A model generated the notes under the pieces. The model was not told the DNA's origin, made no database searches, and saw only the letters and a list, made by a program, of their open reading frames with translations. Of a stretch of 5,568 nt of DNA, positions 1 to 5,568 are shown in pieces. The DNA comes from DATHSN01 sp035464115 (GTDB taxonomy: Bacteria > Actinomycetota > Acidimicrobiia > Acidimicrobiales > SKKL01). Both the position numbers and the translations under genes were made by a program. Each line of letters opens with the position of its first letter. The stretch's first letter is position 1. Where the stretch lies: positions 1 through 5,568 of the forward strand of contig DATHSN010000205.1 of the NCBI GenBank assembly GCA_035464115.1, given 5' to 3'.

Positions 1-124
1 CGCTGCTGTCGAACTGGTAGGCGGTCGTCTGGTAGATCGGCGCCGCGATGGCCCCCGTGGCGGGGTCGGGCTGTTGCCCGGCGTGGATCTGGCGGGTCTC
101 GAAACCCCAACCCTGATCGGTCAT
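1..124 (-). CDS. metY: O-acetylhomoserine sulfhydrylase (MetY), N-terminal 41 codons, cut by window edge
   Basis: The reverse strand reads from an ATG at 124 down to the left edge: MTDQGWGFETRQIHAG, then QQPDPATGA and PIYQTTAYQF. The order FETRQIHAGQ, PDPATGA, PIYQTT-Y-F is the characteristic start of PLP-dependent Cys/Met metabolism enzymes, and the PIYQTT version is typical of MetY, which makes homocysteine from O-acetylhomoserine and sulfide in the cytoplasm. The PLP lysine lies outside the window. The start is fixed by a strong Shine-Dalgarno (GAGGAGGA, 128-135) a few bases upstream and by a promoter at 152-180. It lies 64 nt after the ilvC stop on the same strand, so it may receive read-through but seems to have its own promoter. 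Related family members (cystathionine gamma-synthase, MetZ) cannot be fully excluded from 41 residues. Confidence 0.85.
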   Translation of the reverse strand, partial: MTDQGWGFETRQIHAGQQPDPATGAIAAPIYQTTAYQFDSS

Positions 125-151
125 CGGTCCTCCTCGTCGAACGGTGTCGTG

Positions 152-180
152 AGCGTAGGACCCAATTTCCGACCTGTCGA
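152..180 (-). promoter_or_regulatory. Predicted sigma70-type promoter of metY
   Basis: On the minus strand TCGACA (175-180; five of six bases match TTGACA) is followed by exactly 17 nt and then TACGCT (152-157), which fits the TAnnnT form of high-GC actinobacterial -10 boxes. Transcription would begin near 145, giving a leader of about 20 nt containing the GAGGAGGA ribosome site. It sits inside the ilvC-metY gap, so metY can probably be transcribed separately from the ilv operon. This is a motif match only. Confidence 0.55.
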
Positions 181-188
181 GTCGGGAT

Positions 189-1220
189 TTACCCCTGGCC
201 GCCCGAGACGTCCTGCACGCGCTCGCGTCCGGCGGAGATCCACGGCATCATGGCCCGCAGCTCCGCACCCACCTTCTCGATCTGGTGCTCCTGGCCCTGG
301 CGCTCGAGCTCGTGGAACCGTGGCCGTCCGGCCCGGCTCTCGGCGATCCACTCCTCGGCGAACGTGCCGTCGCGGATCTCACCGAGGATCGACCGCATCT
401 CGGCCTTCACCGCGTCGTTGATGATCCGCGGTCCCCGGGTGAGATCGCCGTACTCGGCGGTGTCCGAGATCGAGTAGCGCATGCCGCCGATCCCCTGCTC
501 GTACATGAGGTCGACGATCAGCTTGAGCTCGTGCAGGCACTCGAAGTAGGCCGACTCGGGCTGGTAGCCGGCCTCGACCAGCGTCTCGAAGCCGGCCTGG
601 ACGAGTGCGGTGAGCCCACCGCACAGCACCACCTGCTCGCCGAACAGGTCGGTCTCGGTCTCCTCTTCGAACGTGGTCTCGAGCACGCCGGCGCGGGTGC
701 CACCGATGGCGTCGGCATAGGCCAGGGCGAGGTCGCGCGCCGAGCCCGAGGCGTCCTGGGCCACCGCGATGAGGCACGGCACACCGCCCCCCTCGGTGTA
801 GGTCCGGCGCACGAGGTGGCCGGGACCCTTGGGGGCCACCATGGCGGCGTCGACGCCGGCGGGGGGCACGATCTGATCGAAGCGGATGTTGAAGCCGTGG
901 GCGAAGAAGATGGCGTCGCCCTCGGTGAGGTGCGGGGCGATCGACTCCTCGTAGACGGCGCGCTGCTCGGTGTCGGGCAGCAGGATCATGATGAGGTCGG
1001 CCTCGGCGGACGCGTCGGCCACCGACAGCACCCGCAGCCCCGCCTCGGAGGCCTTGGCCACCGACGACGAGCCCTCCCGCAACCCGACGCGCACGTCGAT
1101 GCCGGACTCCTTCAGGTTCAGCGCGTGGGCGTGGCCCTGGGAGCCGTAGCCGATCACCGCGACCTTGCGGTCGGCGATCAGCGACCGGTCGGCATCGTTC
1201 TCGTAGTACACGTTGGCCAC
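189..1220 (-). CDS. ilvC: Ketol-acid reductoisomerase, class I (short) form
   Basis: This 343-residue enzyme converts acetolactate or acetohydroxybutyrate to the dihydroxy acid, using NAD(P)H and Mg2+, as the second common step of Val/Ile/Leu synthesis. The N-terminal Rossmann domain has GYGSQGHAHALNLKESG from residue 24. The cofactor loop GLREGSSS (46-53), with Arg48 and serines, is of the kind usually tied to NADPH preference. FFAHGFNI carries His108, and VAPKGPGH carries Lys131. The C-terminal helical domain keeps the metal and substrate residues: Asp191 and Glu195 (DLFGEQ), Glu227 and Glu231 (ECLHEL), and Ser252 (RYSISDTAEYG). The length is normal for class I. The start is GTG (1218-1220), preceded by AGGAGA (1229-1234) at an 8-nt spacing. 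It follows ilvN by 24 nt with no visible terminator, so it belongs to the ilvBNC transcript. Nothing is missing or broken. Confidence 0.97.
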   Translation of the reverse strand: MANVYYENDADRSLIADRKVAVIGYGSQGHAHALNLKESGIDVRVGLREGSSSVAKASEAGLRVLSVADASAEADLIMILLPDTEQRAVYEESIAPHLTEGDAIFFAHGFNIRFDQIVPPAGVDAAMVAPKGPGHLVRRTYTEGGGVPCLIAVAQDASGSARDLALAYADAIGGTRAGVLETTFEEETETDLFGEQVVLCGGLTALVQAGFETLVEAGYQPESAYFECLHELKLIVDLMYEQGIGGMRYSISDTAEYGDLTRGPRIINDAVKAEMRSILGEIRDGTFAEEWIAESRAGRPRFHELERQGQEHQIEKVGAELRAMMPWISAGRERVQDVSGGQG

Positions 1221-1244
1221 TTGCGGGTTCTCCTGTCGGGTGTG

Positions 1245-1751
1245 TCAGTGCGTGCGGTCCAGGCGGGGCAGGACGACCCTGCCGGTGCGCTGGAGCTCGA
1301 CGATGCCATAGGGTCGCAGCAGGGCCTCGAAGTCGTCCACCTTGTCGGGGGTTCCCTCGAGCGAGACGGTCATCTCGGTGAGGCCGACCCCGAGGACGCG
1401 GCCCTCGAAGATCTGGACGAGCTCGAGCACGCGGGCCCGGGTCTCGCCCGCAGCCCGGACCGTGACGAGGATCAGCTCGCGCTCCACCGACTCGGCCGGG
1501 TCGAGCTCGCTGATCTTCACGACGTTGATGAGCTTGAACAGCTGCTTGGTGATCTGCTCGAGCGGGGCCGAGTCGACGTCGACCACGATGGTGATGCGGC
1601 TGAAGCTCTCGTCGTCGGTGGGCGCCACCGCGAGCGACTCGATGTTGTAGCCCCGTCGGGCGAACAGCGACGCCACCCGCGCGAGCACGCCGGCCTTGTT
1701 CTCGACGAGGACGCTCAGCGTGTGGTGGTGCTCGACGCGCATGGCGCTCAT
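1245..1751 (-). CDS. ilvN: Acetohydroxyacid synthase, small regulatory subunit
   Basis: This 168-residue protein binds IlvB, raises its activity and confers feedback inhibition by branched-chain amino acids, chiefly valine. The N-terminal ACT domain starts at about residue 10: TLSVLVENKAGVLARV (Asn18-Lys19-Ala20-Gly21 are the usual ligand-loop residues), then RRGYNIESL at 33-40. Around residue 91 (RELILVTV) begins the second ferredoxin-like domain of full-length bacterial small subunits, ending in GRVVLPR. I chose the ATG at 1751, whose bases overlap the ilvB stop in an ATGA junction. AGGAGGA (1761-1767), inside the end of ilvB, lies 9 nt upstream. A second in-frame ATG at 1742 would give a protein starting MRVEHHH, but it is too far (18 nt) from that ribosome site. 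The open frame continues far upstream inside ilvB, but that part is a shadow. The overlap suggests translational coupling, which would suit the stoichiometric complex. Confidence 0.96.
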   Translation of the reverse strand: MSAMRVEHHHTLSVLVENKAGVLARVASLFARRGYNIESLAVAPTDDESFSRITIVVDVDSAPLEQITKQLFKLINVVKISELDPAESVERELILVTVRAAGETRARVLELVQIFEGRVLGVGLTEMTVSLEGTPDKVDDFEALLRPYGIVELQRTGRVVLPRLDRTH

Positions 1752-3493
1752 CGCCGCTGGTCCTCCTGGGTGGGGTCGACGACGACCTGGCTGTTCGACG
1801 CCCCCGACGGCACCATCGGGAAGACCTTCTCGCGGGCGTCGGTGCGAAAGTCGATGACCACCGGACGGTCGGTGATGGCGTTGGCCTTCTCGATCGCCGG
1901 TGCCACCTCCTCGGGCGACTCGACCCGCATGCCGACGCAGCCCATCGCCTCGGCCCACATCTTGTAGTCGGGCAGGTCGGGCGACAGGTAGACCTCGGAG
2001 TAGCGCTCCTCGTAGAACATCTCCTGCCACTGGCGGACCATGCCGAGGTAGGCGTTGTTCAAGATGGCGACCTTCACCGGGATGCGCTCGGCCGCCGCGG
2101 TGACCAGCTCCTGGGCCGTCATCTGGAAGCAACCGTCGCCGTCGATGGCCCACACCGTGCGGTCGGGCTTGCCGACCTTGGCGCCGATGGCGGCGGGCAC
2201 CGAGAAGCCCATGGTCCCCAGGCCACCCGAGTTGACCCACGTGTAGGGGTGGTTGAACCGCCAGTACTGGCTGGTCCACATCTGGTGCTGGCCGACACCG
2301 GAGATGACGATGGTGTCGTCGGGAGTGGTGGCCGAATCGCGGAGCTGCTCGAGCACGTACTGCGGCTTGAGCGCGTCGCCCGGCTCGGACGGCTCGTAGG
2401 TGAGGGGGAAGCGCTCCTGCCAGCCGCTGATCGTCGAGCGCCAGGCGCTGCGGTCGGGCTGGGCCTCGGAGCCACCGAGGTCGCGCACGGCGCGGATCAG
2501 CTCCTCGATGACCAGGCGGCAGTCGCCGACGATGGGCACGTCGGGGCGACGGACCTTCCCCAGCTCGGCGGGGTCGATGTCGACGTGGATGATCTTGGCG
2601 TCGGGCGCGAACCCGTCGACCTTGCCGGTGACGCGGTCGTCGAAGCGGCTGCCGAGCGCGATGAGCAGGTCGGACTCCTGCATCGACGTGATGGCCGTGT
2701 AGGTGCCGTGCATGCCCGGCATGCCGAGCGCCAGCTCGTGGTCGTCGGGGAAGGCCCCCCGGGCCATGAGCGTGGTGACGACGTGGATGCCGGTGAGCTC
2801 GGCGAGCTCGCGCAGCGCCTCGGCGGCGCGGGCCTTGAGGATCCCGCCGCCGGCGTAGATGACCGGCCGCTCCGAGCGCAGGATCAGCTCGGCGGCCTCC
2901 TTGATCTTGCGGGGATGGCCACGGGTGGTGGGCTTGTAGCCGGGCAGGTCGACCGACTCGGGCCAGTACCACTCGAGCGCCGAGCGAGGGTTGTTCGGGT
3001 CGACGATGTCCTTGGGGATGTCGACGAGCACCGGGCCCGGCCGGCCCGTGGTGGCGATGTGGAACGCCTCGCGGATGACACGGGGGATGTCGGCGGCGTT
3101 GGTGACCAGCTCGTTGTGCTTGGTGACCGACCGGGTGATGCCGACGGTGTCGCACTCCTGGAAGGCGTCGGTGCCGATCGACGTCGACGCCACCTGACCG
3201 GTGATGACCACCAGCGGGATGGAGTCCATGTAGGCGTCGCAGAGCGGGGTGACGATGTTGGTCGCCGCCGGCCCGCTGGTCACCATGGCCACGCCCGGGC
3301 GGCCGGTGACGTGGGCGTAGCCCTCGGCCATGTGGCCGGCGCCCTGCTCGTGGCGCACGAGGATGTGGCGGATCGGCGAGTCGATGATGGGGTCGTACAC
3401 CGGGAGGATGGCGCCACCGGGGAGGCCGAAGATCACCTCGACCCCTTCCATCTCCAGGCTCTTGATCAGGGCTTGTCCACCGTTGAGCTGCAT
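1748..3493 (-). CDS. ilvB: Acetohydroxyacid (acetolactate) synthase, large catalytic subunit
   Basis: This 581-residue ThDP-, FAD- and Mg2+-dependent enzyme condenses pyruvate with pyruvate or 2-oxobutyrate, the committed step of branched-chain amino acid synthesis. The N-terminal domain has FGLPGGAILP (22-31) and the cofactor-activating Glu49 in RHEQGAGHMAEGYA. GQVASTSIGTDAFQE follows at 99-113. The central FAD-binding domain includes GSRFDDRVTGK (281-291) and HVDIDPAE (303-310). The C-terminal ThDP domain has the GDG...NN motif, from GDGCFQMTAQEL (452) to NN at 479-480, then GMVRQWQE (Trp489). The FAD and ThDP features separate it from the FAD-independent catabolic AlsS. The ATG start has GAGGA (3499-3503) 5 nt upstream. 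It is the first structural gene of the operon, behind an attenuation-type leader, and its stop overlaps ilvN. Ala102 occupies the position of the herbicide-site proline (Arabidopsis Pro197), a natural variant. Confidence 0.97.
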   Translation of the reverse strand: MQLNGGQALIKSLEMEGVEVIFGLPGGAILPVYDPIIDSPIRHILVRHEQGAGHMAEGYAHVTGRPGVAMVTSGPAATNIVTPLCDAYMDSIPLVVITGQVASTSIGTDAFQECDTVGITRSVTKHNELVTNAADIPRVIREAFHIATTGRPGPVLVDIPKDIVDPNNPRSALEWYWPESVDLPGYKPTTRGHPRKIKEAAELILRSERPVIYAGGGILKARAAEALRELAELTGIHVVTTLMARGAFPDDHELALGMPGMHGTYTAITSMQESDLLIALGSRFDDRVTGKVDGFAPDAKIIHVDIDPAELGKVRRPDVPIVGDCRLVIEELIRAVRDLGGSEAQPDRSAWRSTISGWQERFPLTYEPSEPGDALKPQYVLEQLRDSATTPDDTIVISGVGQHQMWTSQYWRFNHPYTWVNSGGLGTMGFSVPAAIGAKVGKPDRTVWAIDGDGCFQMTAQELVTAAAERIPVKVAILNNAYLGMVRQWQEMFYEERYSEVYLSPDLPDYKMWAEAMGCVGMRVESPEEVAPAIEKANAITDRPVVIDFRTDAREKVFPMVPSGASNSQVVVDPTQEDQRR

Positions 3494-3543
3494 CGTGGTC
3501 CTCGGTCGGGGGGAAGGGGGAGTGTACGGGGCGGAAAACGACG

Positions 3544-3567
3544 ACGACCTCCCGATGGGGAGGTCGT
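3544..3567 (-). terminator. Intrinsic terminator-like hairpin of the ilvB leader (attenuator)
   Basis: The minus strand reads ACGACCTCCC, a CATC loop, then the exact complement GGGAGGTCGT: a perfect 10-bp stem with a tetraloop. It is followed by CGTCGTTTTCC, a short T run, modest as expected in a high-GC genome. It stands 50 nt before the ilvB start, after the leader peptide, so it most likely ends transcription prematurely when branched-chain aminoacyl-tRNAs are plentiful. The 3' arm can pair instead with an upstream CCTCCC segment. A role as a plus-strand terminator is unlikely, because no plus-strand gene ends before it. Confidence 0.7.
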
Positions 3568-3573
3568 GGGAGC

Positions 3574-3603
3574 GCGCACGCGGCGGGAGGCGGAGGCGTG
3601 CGC
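3574..3603 (-). promoter_or_regulatory. Leader hairpin 1 with competing (antiterminator) segment
   Basis: GCGCACGC (3603-3596 on the minus strand) and GCGTGCGC (3581-3574) form a perfect 8-bp stem that begins with the last base of the leader peptide stop codon. Its 14-nt loop contains GCCTCCCG (3591-3584), which can pair with CGGGAGGT (3554-3547; eight pairs, one of them G-U) and so remove the 3' arm of the terminator stem. A ribosome stalled at the Leu-Leu-Val codons would reach to about the start of hairpin 1, disturb it and free this segment. The pairings are visible; the switching is inferred from known amino acid attenuators. Confidence 0.5.
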
Positions 3604-3638
3604 TAGGTGGCTACGAGGAGGGTCCGGGTGCGGAACAC
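3603..3638 (-). CDS. ilvB operon leader peptide (11 residues)
   Basis: A short frame starts at GTG (3636-3638) and reads MFRTRTLLVAT before TAG (3603-3605). It holds consecutive Leu-Leu-Val codons (CTC CTC GTA), amino acids made by or regulating the downstream operon, and is followed immediately by the paired RNA segments described at 3574-3603 and 3544-3567. The RTR-x-L-V pattern resembles short ilvB leader peptides known in actinobacteria. No Shine-Dalgarno precedes the GTG, but a possible -10 box ends 7 nt upstream, so the transcript may begin at or next to the start codon (leaderless translation). GTA is an unusual valine codon at this GC content and could sharpen ribosome stalling. The peptide itself probably has no function beyond translation control. 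Confidence 0.65.
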   Translation of the reverse strand: MFRTRTLLVAT

Positions 3639-3645
3639 GGCGGTG

Positions 3646-3675
3646 AGTGTGCCAGTCGCTCGCCCCTCGATGCAA
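3646..3675 (-). promoter_or_regulatory. Possible promoter of the ilvBNC operon
   Basis: TTGCAT (3670-3675) and CACACT (3646-3651) are separated by 18 nt on the minus strand. Each matches its consensus at only three of six positions, so this is weak by sequence alone. Its placement supports it: initiation about 7 nt after the -10 would fall on the GTG of the leader peptide. It lies in the 78-nt divergent gap shared with the plus-strand MFS gene. Confidence 0.35.
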
Positions 3676-3716
3676 GGCGACGGCACCGACCGCCTCCTGT
3701 GGCAGCATCGCCTCTC

Positions 3717-4895
3717 GTGAGCACGCCCGCCCCCGCCCTACCCGCCGAGGTCCGGCGCGGCCTCCCGGTGGTCATCGGTGGTCGGTTCGTCTCCAACGTC
3801 GCGTTCCGCTTCGTCTACCCGTTCCTCCCGGCGATCTCGCGCGGGCTCGGCGTGTCGATCGAGACCGCCGGCATCGCGCTGAGCATCCGTGAGCTGTCGG
3901 GCCTGGCCGCGCCCGCCCTCGGTCGGGTCATCGACCGGGGCCGGCGGCGGGCCGGCATGTTCGTGGGCCTGGTCGCCGCCGGCGTGTCGCTCGCGTTGAC
4001 GGCGGCGAGCCCCGGGATCGTGGCGTTCACCATCGGCATCGTGGTCTTCTCGATCGCCAAGGTGGGCTACGACACCGCGATGAGCACGTGGATCGGCGAC
4101 CACGTGCCCTTCGCCCGGCGGGGTCAGATCATCGGGCTGTCCGAGCTGTCGTGGGCGGTGGCCCTGCTCGTCGGGATCCCCCTGGTGGGCGCGCTGATCG
4201 ACGCGGTGGGTTGGAGGGCCCCCTTCGCCGTCGTCGGCGCCGCCTGCGTGGCCGTGGGGTTGCTCGTTCCCGGGAGAGTCGACGCCGATCCTCCCCGTGA
4301 GCCCGGACCCCACGCCCGGCTCCGCCTGCTGCCGGGCGCGGTGGCGCTCTACGTGGTCATGGCCCTGCTGTCGTTCTCGATGCAGCTCGTGATCGTCGTC
4401 CACGGGTTCTGGCTCGAGGACGAGTTCGGGCTCACCGTGGCCGCCATCGGGGTCTCCTCGATCCTGCTCGGGGCCGGCGAGCTGGTGGGTAGCGGGGCCA
4501 CCGTGTCGCTCACCGACCGCCTCGGCAAGCGGCGCAGCGTCCTGCTCGGCAGCATCGCCCTCGTGCCGCCACTCGCCCTGTTCGGGGTCACCGACGGCCA
4601 GGTCGCGGTGGCGCTCGCCCTGCTCACCCTCGCCGTGCTGGCGTTCGAGTTCGCCTTCGTGTCAGCGCTCCCGCTCGTGACCGAGCTCGATCCCGAGGCC
4701 CGTGGCAGCGCCGTCGGGGTCGCGCTGGCGATCGTCACCGTGGCCCGGGCGGTGGGCACGGTCGGCGCCACCACCCTGTACGCCGCCCGCGGCATGGGCG
4801 CGGTCGGTGGGCTGGCGGCAGCCGGCATCGCCATCGCCGCGATCGTGGTGGCGACCGCGGTGCGCGAGCCCGAACCGACGCCGGTCACGGCCTGA
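3717..4895 (+). CDS. MFS transporter, 12 transmembrane helices, substrate unknown
   Basis: This is a 392-residue integral membrane protein of the Major Facilitator Superfamily. Hydrophobic segments fit twelve helices, roughly at residues 15-40, 47-68, 79-97, 98-118, 138-163, 165-185, then after a charged loop 204-228, 237-260, 273-292, 294-320, 330-354 and 359-382. Motif A-like loops occur in both halves: LGRVIDRGRRRAG (68-80) between helices 2 and 3, and SLTDRLGKRR (264-273) between helices 8 and 9. These mark a proton-coupled carrier, probably of the drug/sugar efflux type, but the substrate cannot be read from the sequence. The start is uncertain. GTG at 3717 gives MSTPAPALPAEV; an in-frame GTG at 3699 would add six residues. 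Neither has a clear Shine-Dalgarno, so leaderless translation is possible. The frame stays open back to 3330, but that part is antisense to ilvB and its leader. It diverges from the ilv operon, and the next gene starts 3 nt after its stop. Confidence 0.85.
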   Translation: MSTPAPALPAEVRRGLPVVIGGRFVSNVAFRFVYPFLPAISRGLGVSIETAGIALSIRELSGLAAPALGRVIDRGRRRAGMFVGLVAAGVSLALTAASPGIVAFTIGIVVFSIAKVGYDTAMSTWIGDHVPFARRGQIIGLSELSWAVALLVGIPLVGALIDAVGWRAPFAVVGAACVAVGLLVPGRVDADPPREPGPHARLRLLPGAVALYVVMALLSFSMQLVIVVHGFWLEDEFGLTVAAIGVSSILLGAGELVGSGATVSLTDRLGKRRSVLLGSIALVPPLALFGVTDGQVAVALALLTLAVLAFEFAFVSALPLVTELDPEARGSAVGVALAIVTVARAVGTVGATTLYAARGMGAVGGLAAAGIAIAAIVVATAVREPEPTPVTA

Positions 4896-4898
4896 TCG

Positions 4899-5507
4899 AT
4901 GGCGGTCGGCTGCTACCCGGGGTCGTTCAACCCGCCGACGATCGCCCACCTGGCGATCGCCCGGGCCGCCATCGACCAGCACCACCTCGAGCGACTCGAC
5001 CTGGTCGTGTCGCGGCAGGCGCTCGGGAAGGACGCTGTCGACCGGCCCCGGCTCGAGGACCGCATGGACGTGCTTCGGGCGGTCGCTCGGTCGCATCCCG
5101 GGATCGACGTGCGGTTGACCGATGCTCGACTGGTCGCCGACATCGCCGAGGGCTACGACCTGGTCGTCGTCGGCGCCGACAAGTGGCACCAGCTCCACGA
5201 CGTGGCGTTCTACGGCGGCTCGGCCGCGGCCCGCGACGCCGCCCTGGCCCGCCTGCCGGTGGTGGCGGTCGCACCCCGACCCCCGGACGAGGCACCCGCC
5301 GAGCTGGTGCTGGCGTTGCCCGACGACCACGCCGAGGTGTCGTCGACCGCGGTGCGTGAGTCAGCGGCCCACCACTGGATGGCGCCCGAGGCCGCCGACT
5401 TCGCCGAGCGGACCGGCGCGTGGGTCGACCCCGAGCGCTACGAGCTCTGGCTGGCCACCTCGGCGTGGATTCCGCGCGGAATCCACGCCGAGGGGTCACC
5501 GGAGTAG
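4899..5507 (+). CDS. NadD-like nucleotidyltransferase (HIGH superfamily), exact substrate unknown
   Basis: This 202-residue protein has the cytidylyltransferase-like fold signature. GCYPGSFNPPTIAHL (4-18) is the nucleotide-binding loop, with Thr14 and His17 in the (H/T)xxH motif. RPRLEDRMDVLRA (49-61) matches the conserved Arg/Met helix, VVVGADKWHQL (89-99) matches the GAD...W region of nicotinate mononucleotide adenylyltransferases, and VSSTAVRE (147-154) is the SSTxxR motif that contacts ATP phosphates. The family joins a nucleotide to a phosphorylated substrate with release of pyrophosphate, so a role in NAD or related cofactor metabolism is plausible. In actinobacteria the housekeeping nadD commonly sits with proA/obg/rsfS genes, which are absent here, so this may be a paralogue. 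ATG at 4899 lies 3 nt after the MFS stop, pointing to translational coupling. The final residues from about 187 (TSAWIPRGIHAEGSPE) are encoded largely by a 36-bp palindrome and may be a non-conserved tail. Confidence 0.8.
   Translation: MAVGCYPGSFNPPTIAHLAIARAAIDQHHLERLDLVVSRQALGKDAVDRPRLEDRMDVLRAVARSHPGIDVRLTDARLVADIAEGYDLVVVGADKWHQLHDVAFYGGSAAARDAALARLPVVAVAPRPPDEAPAELVLALPDDHAEVSSTAVRESAAHHWMAPEAADFAERTGAWVDPERYELWLATSAWIPRGIHAEGSPE
5458..5493. terminator. 36-bp perfect palindrome, probable bidirectional terminator
   Basis: The arm CCTCGGCGTGGATTCC (5458-5473), the centre GCGC and the arm GGAATCCACGCCGAGG (5478-5493) form a perfect 36-bp palindrome. As RNA it is a 16-bp stem with a GCGC tetraloop on either strand. 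It lies inside the last codons of the plus-strand nucleotidyltransferase gene and 19 nt beyond the stop of the convergent minus-strand gene, the place expected for a shared terminator. Neither side has a T run, so it would be of the U-poor type reported in high-GC bacteria. A protein-binding site or an inserted repeat unit is an alternative. Confidence 0.65.
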
Positions 5508-5512
5508 CTGGG

Positions 5513-5568
5513 TCAGGAGCGGGCGGCGGTGATGGCGCCGACGAACTCCCGGGAGTCGGCGAACAGCA
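5513..5568 (-). CDS. C-terminal 17 codons of an unidentified convergent gene
   Basis: The minus strand read from the right edge gives LFADSREFVGAITAARS followed by TGA (5513-5515). Every one of the 17 sense codons ends in G or C, matching the coding bias of this window, and the stop lies 5 nt from the convergent nucleotidyltransferase stop with a strong hairpin just beyond. This supports a real gene end, but the fragment is too short to name a family. Confidence 0.45.
   Translation of the reverse strand, partial: LFADSREFVGAITAARS

Noticed and set aside
169..185. Small hairpin after ilvC as an operon terminator
   Set aside because: The stem is only 5 bp with a 7-nt loop and no T run, so it is too weak to call. 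It overlaps the predicted metY promoter.
285..1967. A 560-codon plus-strand open frame opposite ilvC and ilvN
   Set aside because: It is antisense to two unmistakable enzymes. Long antisense frames are expected at this GC content because stop codons are rare, and its translation is low-complexity, rich in Gly, Leu, Asp and His, with no recognisable domain.
1752..3155. In-frame upstream extension of ilvN inside ilvB
   Set aside because: The translation there is Arg/His/Pro-rich shadow sequence. The ACT-domain protein starts at the ATGA overlap behind a good ribosome site.
2249..3646. A 465-codon plus-strand open frame opposite ilvB
   Set aside because: It lies opposite a well-conserved gene, is compositionally biased and shows no family motif. 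It also runs into the ilv leader.
3330..3716. In-frame upstream extension of the MFS transporter from an ATG at 3330
   Set aside because: It would overlap the ilvB start and its leader in antisense, and the extension has no membrane-protein character. MFS similarity begins just after the GTG at 3717.
3738..4403. A 221-codon minus-strand open frame opposite the MFS gene
   Set aside because: Its composition is extremely biased toward Asp, Gly, Arg and His, it has no motifs, and it is a shadow of the membrane protein frame.
4662..5330. A 222-codon minus-strand open frame opposite the MFS end and the nucleotidyltransferase
   Set aside because: It spans the junction of two real plus-strand genes in antisense and shows no recognisable domain.

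Overview
The window is GC-rich throughout, uses GTG as well as ATG starts, and keeps almost every codon third position G or C. Together with the gene families and the style of the ilv leader, this suggests a chromosomal region of a high-GC actinobacterium. An Acidimicrobiia-like lineage is possible, but that finer placement is a guess.

Left two thirds (minus strand, read right to left): a branched-chain amino acid operon, ilvB-ilvN-ilvC. It encodes the catalytic and regulatory subunits of acetohydroxyacid synthase and then ketol-acid reductoisomerase, the first two common steps of valine, isoleucine and leucine synthesis. ilvB and ilvN overlap by an ATGA junction, and ilvC follows after 24 nt. 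Upstream of ilvB lies what looks like a complete transcription-attenuation leader. It has an 11-codon leader peptide containing Leu-Leu-Val, a hairpin starting at its stop codon, a competing pairing, and a perfect 10-bp terminator-like stem followed by a short T run. After ilvC, a 64-nt gap carries a good sigma70-type promoter and leads into the first 41 codons of metY (O-acetylhomoserine sulfhydrylase), which runs off the left edge.

Right third (plus strand): two tightly linked genes diverge from ilvB. The first is a 12-helix MFS transporter. Three bases after its stop comes a small nucleotidyltransferase of the NadD (NMN adenylyltransferase)-like HIGH superfamily. The last codons of the second gene are built from a perfect 36-bp palindrome. 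This is probably the terminator shared with a convergent minus-strand gene, of which only the last 17 codons are visible at the right edge.

The core content is housekeeping metabolism. The parts most worth a second look are the ilv leader RNA, the palindrome embedded in a coding end, and the uncharacterised transporter-nucleotidyltransferase pair. I found no mobile element, CRISPR array, tRNA or rRNA, and no sign of a wholly new multi-gene system.
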